Positions 48,112 through 54,562 of a stretch of 64,000 nucleotides of DNA are shown in pieces. The notes beneath the pieces were generated by a model. That model saw only the letters and a list, made by a program, of their open reading frames with translations, searched no databases and was not told where the DNA came from. Position 1 is the first letter of the stretch. Each line of letters starts with the position of its first letter. The position numbers and the translations under genes are program-made. Location: assembly GCA_029266835.1 (NCBI GenBank), contig JAQSWD010000005.1, positions 62,001 to 126,000 on the forward strand. The letters are read 5' to 3'. This DNA is from Steroidobacteraceae bacterium (lineage in GTDB: Bacteria; Pseudomonadota; Gammaproteobacteria; Steroidobacterales; Steroidobacteraceae).

Positions 48112-49461
48112 ATGAAAAGAGTAGTGGCTGCGCTGGCCATGCTGGCGCTGACGAATGCCGCGTCCGCCGGGCCGAAGCATGCCGAGTCGATCTTCGACGG
48201 CAAGACGCTCAAGGGCTGGAAGCAGCTCAACGGCGCCGCGGACTACCAGGTCGTCGATGGCGCCATCGTCGGCACGACCAAGGCCGGTGTGCCCAACAGT
48301 TTCCTGGTCACCGAGAAAACCTTTGGTGACTTCGTGCTGGAGTTCGACGTCCGCCAGGACGTGGGGCCCGCGAATTCCGGCGTGCAGTTCCGCAGCCTGT
48401 CGACGCCGGAGTTCGAGAACGGCCGAGTGCATGGCTACCAGACCGACATCGACCCCAGCCCGCGCCAGTGGAGTGGCCAGATTTACGAGGAAGCCCAGCG
48501 CGGCTGGTTCTCCACCGGAGAAACGAATCCAGCCTCCAAGGCTTTGTACAAGTTCGGCCAGTGGAACCATTACCGCGTCGAAGCCATCGGCCCGCGACTG
48601 CGTGTCTGGATCAACGATGGCGCCGTGGCCGATGTGATCGACGACGCGACCAGGGAAGGCTTCATCGGTCTGCAGGTGCATTCCATCAACAAGCCAGAGG
48701 AAGCGGGGCGCACGGTGAGCTGGCGCAAGCTCACGGTACAGACCAGGAATCTCAAACCGAAACCGCCGATGGGCATTTTCATCCGCAACAACATTCCGAA
48801 CGATCTGAATGCTGAAGAAAAGGCGCAGGGGTGGCGGCTGCTCTGGGATGGCAAGACGGCCGCAGGTTGGCGCGGCGCGCGTGCTGAAGGCTTCCCGGCC
48901 CAGGGCTGGTCGATGGCGAACGGCGAGCTGTCGGTGCTGCCCAAAGGCCGCGGCGGCGACATCATGACCGAGGAAGAATTCGGCGCCTTCGAATTGCAGA
49001 TGGATTTCAAAGTGAGCACCGCCGCGAACAGCGGCATCTTCTACCTGCTCACCTCGCCGCATGATCCTGCGAGTGGCGCGCCCAACGGACTCGAGTTCCA
49101 GATTCTCGACGACGAACGTCATCCCGATGCCAGGATCGGCGCTGACGGCAACCGCACGCTGGCTTCGCTGTACGACATCTACCCGCGCGCCAAGCTCATG
49201 ACCAACGTGGGCATCGGACCCAGGGTCGACGCCTGGCAGCATGCGCGCATCGTGGCGCGCGCCGATGGCAGCGTGGAGCACTGGTTGAACGGCGTGAAGG
49301 TGCTCGAATTCCAGCGCGGCTCGAACGACTACCGCGCGCACGTGGCGGCGAGCAAGTTCAAGAACACGCCGGGGTTCGGCGAGGCGCCAAAGGGGCGCAT
49401 CCTGCTGCAGGATCACGGCGATGCCGTGAGTTTCCGCAGCATCAAGATCAAGCCGCTCTGA
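48112..49461 (+). CDS. exported protein with two DUF1080 domains
   Basis: This 449-residue secreted protein begins at the second ATG (48112; AGGAG is six bases upstream) with signal peptide MKRVVAALAMLALTNAASA. It has two copies of the DUF1080 (3-keto-disaccharide hydrolase-like) concanavalin fold. Domain one is SIFDGKTLKGWKQLNGAADYQVVDGAIVGTT with NSFLVTEKTFGDFVLEFDVR. Domain two is RLLWDGKTAAGWRGARAEGFPAQGWSMANGELSVLPKG with EFGAFELQMDFKVSTAANSGIFYLL. Proteins of this fold bind or split keto-sugar glycosides. It is wedged between the truncated tadA and the transglycosylase, normally near neighbours, and its stop abuts the convergent transglycosylase stop. Confidence 0.85.
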   Translation: MKRVVAALAMLALTNAASAGPKHAESIFDGKTLKGWKQLNGAADYQVVDGAIVGTTKAGVPNSFLVTEKTFGDFVLEFDVRQDVGPANSGVQFRSLSTPEFENGRVHGYQTDIDPSPRQWSGQIYEEAQRGWFSTGETNPASKALYKFGQWNHYRVEAIGPRLRVWINDGAVADVIDDATREGFIGLQVHSINKPEEAGRTVSWRKLTVQTRNLKPKPPMGIFIRNNIPNDLNAEEKAQGWRLLWDGKTAAGWRGARAEGFPAQGWSMANGELSVLPKGRGGDIMTEEEFGAFELQMDFKVSTAANSGIFYLLTSPHDPASGAPNGLEFQILDDERHPDARIGADGNRTLASLYDIYPRAKLMTNVGIGPRVDAWQHARIVARADGSVEHWLNGVKVLEFQRGSNDYRAHVAASKFKNTPGFGEAPKGRILLQDHGDAVSFRSIKIKPL

Positions 49462-50217
49462 TCATTCCTTCGCGACCATGGTCTCGGGGATCACGGTCTC
49501 GAGAATGGCCGCGAACTGGGAGACGCGTTCGACGAACTGCACGGTCTCGCGGCCATTGGCATAACCGCGCTTCACGCGCGTGTGCCAGACGGGGTCGGAC
49601 AGCCGGTGCAGGTTGGCGCGCACGTCCGACCACCGGTCGGGGTTCTTCTTGCGCATCTGAGTGATGATGCGTCCGTCCTCGAGATGGCCGATGCCCATGT
49701 TGTAGGCGGCAATGGCCAGCCAGGTCCGGTCCGGGTCATGAATCCGCTTGGGGATGCGCTCCTTCATATAAGAGAGGTAGCGGGCGCCGCCCATGATGTT
49801 CTCGTCGGCCGCGAACACGTTCTTTACACCCATCTTCGCGGCGGTGACAGGCATGAGCATCATGACGCCCTGCGCGCCTGCGGGCGAAACGGCCGAGGGT
49901 CGCCACCTCGATTCCTGGTAACCCAGCGCGGCGAGCAGGCGCCAGCTCAATCCCGTATCGCGGCTCGCGGCTTCGAAGGAGGGGCGCAGCGCCGGCAGGC
50001 GGGTTTCGATGTGCTTGTGAAAATCGGCCGCCAGGCGGCGCGGAAGCCGGGCCCGTTGCAAGCCAGGGTGCTCAGCGTGGCCGGGTGGGGCAGGCGGCGC
50101 CTTGGGCGGACTGGAGGCTCGTGCGGCCGTCCCCAGGGACGAGCCAATGGCTGCCAGGGCCAGTGCCACGAACCCACGCCGGTCGGTCAGCTTTTTACGC
50201 CCCTTGGCTTTGGTCAT
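49462..50217 (-). CDS. MltF-like lytic transglycosylase, catalytic domain only
   Basis: This 251-residue peptidoglycan lyase has an exported N-terminus (LTDRRGFVALALAAIGSSLGTAARA) and an SLT domain. The catalytic glutamate is in LGYQESRWRPSAVSPAGAQGVMMLMPVTA, and the family helices read DENIMGGARYLSYMKERIP and AIAAYNMGIGHLEDGRIITQMR, which match MltF. The MltF N-terminal solute-binding-like domain (about 220 residues) is absent; only a proline-rich linker (PPKAPPAPPGHAEHP) replaces it. Its position between tadA and purL also fits mltF. It cleaves the sugar backbone of peptidoglycan; loss of the regulatory domain would change its control. The double-arginine start could be Tat-like. Confidence 0.85.
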   Translation of the reverse strand: MTKAKGRKKLTDRRGFVALALAAIGSSLGTAARASSPPKAPPAPPGHAEHPGLQRARLPRRLAADFHKHIETRLPALRPSFEAASRDTGLSWRLLAALGYQESRWRPSAVSPAGAQGVMMLMPVTAAKMGVKNVFAADENIMGGARYLSYMKERIPKRIHDPDRTWLAIAAYNMGIGHLEDGRIITQMRKKNPDRWSDVRANLHRLSDPVWHTRVKRGYANGRETVQFVERVSQFAAILETVIPETMVAKE

Positions 50218-50231
50218 CGCTCGGCTAGAAT
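50204..50231 (+). promoter_or_regulatory. tRNA-Ser promoter
   Basis: TTGGCT (50204-50209) and TAGAAT (50226-50231) are 16 bases apart and are followed by a GC-rich discriminator ACGCGCCCCGCG, the signature of stringently controlled stable-RNA promoters. Confidence 0.6.
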
Positions 50232-50287
50232 ACGCGCCCCGCGAGGGACGGCCCTAATTTTGACGGGAACCGTCTGCTGGTTCACGC

Positions 50288-50380
50288 GGAGAGGTACCGA
50301 AGCGGTCATAACGGCGCCGACTCGAAATCGGATGGTCGGGTAATTCCGGCACGTGAGTTCGAATCTCACCCTCTCCGCCA
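50288..50380 (+). tRNA. tRNA-Ser (anticodon CGA)
   Basis: This 93-base gene has the class II shape with a long variable arm. The acceptor stem pairs GGAGAGG with CCTCTCC, then G and an encoded CCA. The anticodon loop is CTCGAAA, with anticodon CGA (50323-50325), which reads UCG codons. The T-arm contains GTTCGAATC. A good promoter lies upstream and four tandem hairpins follow directly behind the CCA. Confidence 0.97.
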
Positions 50381-50383
50381 TTT

Positions 50384-50468
50384 AGCTTTGCAGAGCAAAG
50401 CTGGACAGATTGCCGCCGGCAATCTGGCCCCTCGCGTCAGCGAGGGGTGAGGGGCGGTCCCCCGCCCC
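50384..50468 (+). repeat. array of four perfect hairpins behind tRNA-Ser
   Basis: Four perfect stem-loops follow one another within 85 bases. They are AGCTTTGC-AGA-GCAAAGCT (50384-50402), AGATTGCC-GCC-GGCAATCT (50407-50425), CCCCTCGC-GTCA-GCGAGGGG (50428-50447) and GGGGCGG-TCCC-CCGCCCC (50451-50468). A 12-base copy of the tRNA 3' region, AATCTCACCCTC, follows at 50473-50484. The array may be a compound terminator or an inserted palindromic repeat. Confidence 0.8.
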
Positions 50469-50472
50469 GAAC

Positions 50473-50484
50473 AATCTCACCCTC
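50473..50484 (+). repeat. copy of tRNA-Ser 3' sequence
   Basis: AATCTCACCCTC here is identical to 50362-50373 within the tRNA-Ser T-arm and acceptor stem. The two copies are direct repeats 111 bases apart and bracket the hairpin array, resembling a tiny att-type duplication. Confidence 0.55.
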
Positions 50485-51697
50485 GGTGGGTCACCGTTCT
50501 TATCTCTTCGCTCCTCTTCTGCAGGAAAGCCCTCTCCCTCCCGTTCTCGCACCTCTCGATCGCCCGCCTGTAAGACAACCCCGCCTCTTCAAACCTCCCC
50601 AACCTTCGCAGCAGATCCGCGCGCACCGCATGCCACAGGTGATACCGATCCAGGTCGAGCTCATCCACCAGAATCAATGCCTTCTCAGGCCCTTCCAGTT
50701 CCGCCACCGCCACCGCGCGATTCATCGCGATCACCGGGTTCGGCGTCAGCGCCATCAACTGATCGTAGATCGTCACTATCTGCCGCCAGTCCGTGACTCG
50801 CGCATCCTGCGCATCGCTGTGCACGGCGTTGATGGCTGCCTGCAACTGGTAAGGCCCGGGACGATTGCGCGCGAGACAGGCGCGCAGCAGCGATTGGCCT
50901 TCCTCGATGCGCGCACGATCCCACAGATTCCGGTCCTGATCGGCAAGCCGCACCAGCGCGCCATCGGCATCGCCGCGAGCCGCGCGCCGCGCGTCCACCA
51001 GCAGCATGAGCGCCAGCAGCCCCGCGACTTCGGGGTCGTCGGGCAGGAGCTGCAGCAACGTGCGACCCAATCGTAGAGCCTCGTCCACCAGTTCCTGCCG
51101 CTGCAGGTCGTCGCCGCCAGTGGCGCTGTATCCCTCGTTGAAGATGAGATACACCACGGCCAGCACGCTGCCGAGACGCGAGGGCAGGTCGTTGGCATCG
51201 GGCACGCGGTAGGGAATGCCCGCGGCCCGGATCTTCGCCTTCGCGCGCGTGATCCGTTGCGCCATCGTGGGTTCGGGCACGAGGAAGGCGCGCGCGATCT
51301 CGCCGGTAGTCAGGCCGCCGATCAGACGCAGGGTCAGCGCGAGCTGCGCTTCCACGGCCAGCGCGGGGTGGCAACAGGTGAAGATCAGGCGCAGTCGATC
51401 GTCCGGCACGTCATGCTCCTCGTGCGGCGCGTTTTCCAGCAGGTCGATCGCGGCGCGCTGACGCTCATCGCGCGAAGCCTCGCGGCGCAGCCGGTCGATG
51501 GCGCGGTTGCGCGCGGTGAGGATGATCCAGCCAGCCGGCGAGGGCGGAACGCCGCTCGCCGGCCAGTGTTCCAGCGCCGATGCGAAGGCATCCTGCACGG
51601 CTTCCTCGGCCAGCGAGATGTCGCCCAGCTGGCGCACCAGCACCGCGACGGCCCGGCCATATTCGCGGCGAAAAACCTGTGCGACATCGACGCTCAT
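50477..51697 (-). CDS. ECF sigma factor with C-terminal TPR region (ECF42-type)
   Basis: This 406-residue sigma-70-family protein of the extracytoplasmic-function class starts at ATG 51697 (MSVDVAQVFRREYGRAVAVL). It has region 2 (VQDAFASALEHWPASGVPPSPAGWIILTARNRAIDRLRR), region 4 (LALTLRLIGGLTTGEIARAFLVPEPTMAQRITRAKAKI) and a long C-terminal extension of paired helices (NEGYSATGGDDLQRQELVDEALRL, LTPNPVIAMNRAVAVAELEGPEKAL). The extension and its DGPF partner match the ECF42 group, which works without a classic anti-sigma factor and is linked to stress responses. The gene lies 13 bases after the DGPF gene in the same operon. Confidence 0.9.
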   Translation of the reverse strand: MSVDVAQVFRREYGRAVAVLVRQLGDISLAEEAVQDAFASALEHWPASGVPPSPAGWIILTARNRAIDRLRREASRDERQRAAIDLLENAPHEEHDVPDDRLRLIFTCCHPALAVEAQLALTLRLIGGLTTGEIARAFLVPEPTMAQRITRAKAKIRAAGIPYRVPDANDLPSRLGSVLAVVYLIFNEGYSATGGDDLQRQELVDEALRLGRTLLQLLPDDPEVAGLLALMLLVDARRAARGDADGALVRLADQDRNLWDRARIEEGQSLLRACLARNRPGPYQLQAAINAVHSDAQDARVTDWRQIVTIYDQLMALTPNPVIAMNRAVAVAELEGPEKALILVDELDLDRYHLWHAVRADLLRRLGRFEEAGLSYRRAIERCENGRERAFLQKRSEEIRTVTHRG

Positions 51698-51710
51698 CGA
51701 TATCCGCCGC

Positions 51711-52067
51711 CTACGGCGCGTGGTTGTCGAAGAATGGCCGCACCTCGATGGGCACGCCGATGGCCTGGGCGAGCTTGCGGCCCCAGTCCAGCGCTTCATC
51801 CAGGTCCGTGGCTTTCACGACGCTGATGCCGCCGATCTGCTCCTTGCTTTCGATGAAAGGACCGTCGGTGGTGACGATGCCGCCACCCTGGTGCCGCAGC
51901 ACGGTGGCCGTGTTGGCGGGATACAGACCGCCGCCGAAAACCCAGGCGCCGGCCGCCTGCATCTCGCTGTGCACGGCTTGCACGTCCCGCATGATCTTCT
52001 TCAGGGCCTCCGGCGGCGGCTGCGTGCTGCCGGCCGGGTAACAAACGCTGAGCAGGTACTGTTTCAT
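51711..52067 (-). CDS. YCII-related DGPF-domain protein
   Basis: This small 118-residue YCII-like protein carries the DGPF motif: VTTDGPFIESKEQIGGISVVKATDLDEALDWGRKLAQ. The N-terminus is MKQYLLSVCYPAG. It has the ferredoxin-like fold of YciI; the role is unknown. It is upstream of, and almost touching, the ECF sigma factor gene, the standard ECF42 pair. It may be both partner and target of the sigma factor. Confidence 0.9.
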   Translation of the reverse strand: MKQYLLSVCYPAGSTQPPPEALKKIMRDVQAVHSEMQAAGAWVFGGGLYPANTATVLRHQGGGIVTTDGPFIESKEQIGGISVVKATDLDEALDWGRKLAQAIGVPIEVRPFFDNHAP

Positions 52068-52239
52068 GATGTTGTTTCCTCCTGCCCCTGAAACGAATGG
52101 GGCAACCCTGATTCGACAGTCCCACGGTCTGTCGGCATCCGACTATGCGCATCGGTGTCTGGCGCAACTTAAGGCCATGGGCGAAGGGTTGCTAGCGTGT
52201 GATCGCGAGGGATCGCCCATTCACACGAGGAGAACAGTC

Positions 52240-52497
52240 ATGCCGAATCGAGAACCCAGGCCGGGACAGGACCAGAAGAGCCGCAATCCGGGAACCTTGC
52301 CATCCGACGACGACGAGACGCTGGACGCGGATCCGGTCCGCGCCGACCAGCAGCCGATGAGTGAAGAGCAACGACGCCAGGCGATGAACCCGAACCAGGA
52401 CGGACGCCGCCGGCCTGAAGAGAACATCGAGCAGATCGAAGGGGAGGAAGCGGAAGACGACGAGGACGAATCGGACGGAATTTCGCAGAGGCCCTGA
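52240..52497 (+). CDS. small acidic, low-complexity protein
   Basis: This 85-residue hypothetical protein starts at ATG 52240 behind GAGGAGA; the upstream part of the ORF is not coding. It is hydrophilic and probably disordered: MPNREPRPGQDQKSRNPGT, then runs of acidic residues (SDDDETLDAD, EGEEAEDDEDESDG). No signal peptide or domain is present. A 12-base hairpin terminator follows. Function is unknown. Confidence 0.6.
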   Translation: MPNREPRPGQDQKSRNPGTLPSDDDETLDADPVRADQQPMSEEQRRQAMNPNQDGRRRPEENIEQIEGEEAEDDEDESDGISQRP

Positions 52498-52507
52498 TGC
52501 AGCTGGC

Positions 52508-52535
52508 GCGGTCGCCGCGTTAGCGCGGCGACCGC
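52508..52535. terminator. bidirectional hairpin terminator
   Basis: GCGGTCGCCGCG-TTAG-CGCGGCGACCGC is a 12-base perfect stem with a four-base loop. It lies in the 42-base gap between the convergent ends of the small acidic gene and the FHA gene. Confidence 0.7.
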
Positions 52536-52539
52536 CCAC

Positions 52540-53871
52540 TCAGGCGGCGTCGTGCTGCGTGCTGCCGCCGTCGGCTTCGCGGGCGGCGGTCTCGTAATTG
52601 TGTGCGAAGGTTTCCACGAAGATGTGGGGCAGGGCGCCGGCTTGCATGTCGCAGAGACTGCGATAGAAATCCCCGTACAGCTCCCAGTTGCCCATGGTCT
52701 TGCGGCGCGCGCTGCGCTCAAAACGCGTCGCGAGGTCGCGCGGGTCCAGCCGCCCCACGAAGTCGATGAACGCGGCGCGCATGGCTTCGAGCGTGGCTTC
52801 TTCGTGCTGCCGCGAACCCGCGAAAGTTTCGCGCAACCACTGGACCGCGTCGAAGCGCCGGCTGTCATGTGCCTTCAGCAGTTCCTGGATGAGTTCTTCG
52901 ACGGTGTGCCGCTCCAGTGAGGGGAGCAGGTCGGCGGGGGGCTTCTGGTAGTTCACGCGCAGCTTGCTCCGCTGCGCTTGCTGGCTGCGGTTGCTTTCCT
53001 TGAGACCCAGCAGCGACTCACGCAGCAGCTGGCCGGCGAGATGCAACATGCGCGCGTGCGCGTCCACGGGCAGCGATTCCAGGCCGATGCCTGCGCCGCG
53101 GCAGAACGCCTGCAGGCCCGGCGTGTTGTTCACGGCCGCTGAAGCAGGTGCGGCTTCAGCTACCGGCGCGGATGCTGCATTGGTCGGCGGTGACACGGGC
53201 ACGGTGGGCGGCATCTGCGCAGCTTTCTCGCGCTGCGTGCGTTCCGCGGCGCGCGCCAGGCGTGCGATGCGCCGAGCGACGGCTTCGGAATCCACGTCGA
53301 GCTCCGGCGCGGTGGAAGGCTCGCGCTGCATGTCCTGCGTCTGCATCAGCGCGCGCGTGCGGGAAGACACGGCCTGGCCGAAAGCATTCACGGGCTTGAG
53401 TTCGTCGCTGGAAAGATCGTTGCTGGCCTCGAGCAGATTCTCGAGGCGCAGGCTGGCGCCGAGGTCCCGCGGCGGCGGCATGCGCTTGCGCCGCGTGCTG
53501 GTGGAGCCGGTGGCGTACAGCGCACTGTCGTCCAGCGTGAAATCGGTGGCGGAATCGATCTGCACCTGCACGTGGTATTCGCCGATGCGCAGGATGTCGC
53601 CGCTCTTGAGCTCATGCGGGTTCTGGCCGCCGAGAGGCTTGTCGATATCGTTGATGTAGGTGCCATTGCTGCTGGTGTCCTGCAGCAGGTACCGGCCCTT
53701 GTGGAAAACGATGCGCGCGTGGCGTCCGGAGACGTAACGCATATCGTCGGGCAACACCCAGTCGTTCTCGGCGGAGCGTCCAATGCTGCCTCCCGAGACT
53801 CCGAAAACGAACGAACTCTTGTCGCCCATTCGATGGCGATGTTCACTGATGACGCGCAATCTGAGCGCCAT
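52540..53871 (-). CDS. FHA-domain protein, TagH-like (type VI secretion associated)
   Basis: This 443-residue protein has an N-terminal FHA domain (residues 25-100: GGSIGRSAENDWVLPDDMRYVSGRHARIVFHKGRYLLQDTSSNGTYIN) that binds phosphothreonine. A proline/alanine linker follows, then a C-terminal helical domain: FCRGAGIGLESLPVDAHARMLHLAGQLLRESLLGLK and WELYGDFYRSLCDMQAGALPHIFVETFAHNYE. This order matches the type VI secretion FHA protein TagH (VI_FHA), which takes part in threonine-phosphorylation control of T6SS assembly. No other T6SS gene, kinase or phosphatase is in the window. It is divergent to the DUF1820 gene. Confidence 0.82.
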   Translation of the reverse strand: MALRLRVISEHRHRMGDKSSFVFGVSGGSIGRSAENDWVLPDDMRYVSGRHARIVFHKGRYLLQDTSSNGTYINDIDKPLGGQNPHELKSGDILRIGEYHVQVQIDSATDFTLDDSALYATGSTSTRRKRMPPPRDLGASLRLENLLEASNDLSSDELKPVNAFGQAVSSRTRALMQTQDMQREPSTAPELDVDSEAVARRIARLARAAERTQREKAAQMPPTVPVSPPTNAASAPVAEAAPASAAVNNTPGLQAFCRGAGIGLESLPVDAHARMLHLAGQLLRESLLGLKESNRSQQAQRSKLRVNYQKPPADLLPSLERHTVEELIQELLKAHDSRRFDAVQWLRETFAGSRQHEEATLEAMRAAFIDFVGRLDPRDLATRFERSARRKTMGNWELYGDFYRSLCDMQAGALPHIFVETFAHNYETAAREADGGSTQHDAA

Positions 53872-53903
53872 TTACTGCCCTCTGAGCCCTAGCTTCCCGC
53901 GGC

Positions 53904-53917
53904 TCATACGTGTATGA
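53904..53917. promoter_or_regulatory. inverted repeat between divergent FHA and DUF1820 genes
   Basis: TCATAC-GT-GTATGA lies midway in the 78-base divergent gap. It is a candidate shared operator. Confidence 0.35.
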
Positions 53918-53949
53918 AGGGGCAGGTTAACGCCCCCCTACTCCTCTAG

Positions 53950-54291
53950 ATGGCATCCAGTCACATTTTCAAGATTATGTTCGTGAACCAGGGCAAGGTT
54001 TACGAGATATACGCCCGCAAAGTGGGCCAGGGTCGCTTGTTCGGGTTCATCGAAGTCGAGGAGCTGGTCTTCGGGGAACGCTCCACCGTGGTCCTGGACC
54101 CGGGCGAGGAGCGCATCAAATCCGAGTTCGCCGGGGTCAAGTGCACCATGCTGCCCATGCACAGCATCCTGCGCATCGACGAAGTGAAGAAGCAAGGGCA
54201 GGCCAAGATCAGCGCGCTCGAAGCTGGTGGCAACATCGCCCAGTTCCCGTTGTCGATGTATCAGCCTGCGGGTGGCGAACCGAAGAAGTAG
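53950..54291 (+). CDS. DUF1820-family protein
   Basis: This 113-residue soluble protein of the DUF1820 family is conserved in gammaproteobacteria, with unknown role. It reads MASSHIFKIMFVNQGKVYEIYARKVGQGRLFGFIEVEELVFGERSTVVLDPGEERIKSEFAGVKCTMLPMHSILRIDEVKKQGQAKIS. Length and motifs are normal. It stands alone, 271 bases upstream of purL. Confidence 0.9.
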   Translation: MASSHIFKIMFVNQGKVYEIYARKVGQGRLFGFIEVEELVFGERSTVVLDPGEERIKSEFAGVKCTMLPMHSILRIDEVKKQGQAKISALEAGGNIAQFPLSMYQPAGGEPKK

Positions 54292-54545
54292 CTTGGCGCC
54301 GGTCCGTGAATGTTCGGCGACGACGAGATCACGTTGTTAGGCGTGTGCTTCGTGGCTCGGTTCCGACGACTTCGTGACAAGACAGAAAATTGATCTGTCG
54401 ACCGGGCGATGCCTTCCCTGGAGCCGACCTCCCGGGAGGAGTCAACACCCCCGGCAATGGCGAACAGGCGCCATTTCCCTGCAAATCCCCGCTTGAAAGG
54501 CTGTCCGGGAAGGGAAAATGCGGCCATGCGACCGCCCGAGTCCGG

Positions 54546-54551
54546 TAGAAT
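54546..54551 (+). promoter_or_regulatory. -10 box of purL
   Basis: TAGAAT is followed by TCGCGGCCCC, and the purL ATG begins 11 bases after the box, so the leader would be only about five bases. The 13-mer AATTCGCGGCCCC is identical at the glyA promoter. No -35 box is clear. Confidence 0.55.
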
Positions 54552-54562
54552 TCGCGGCCCCA

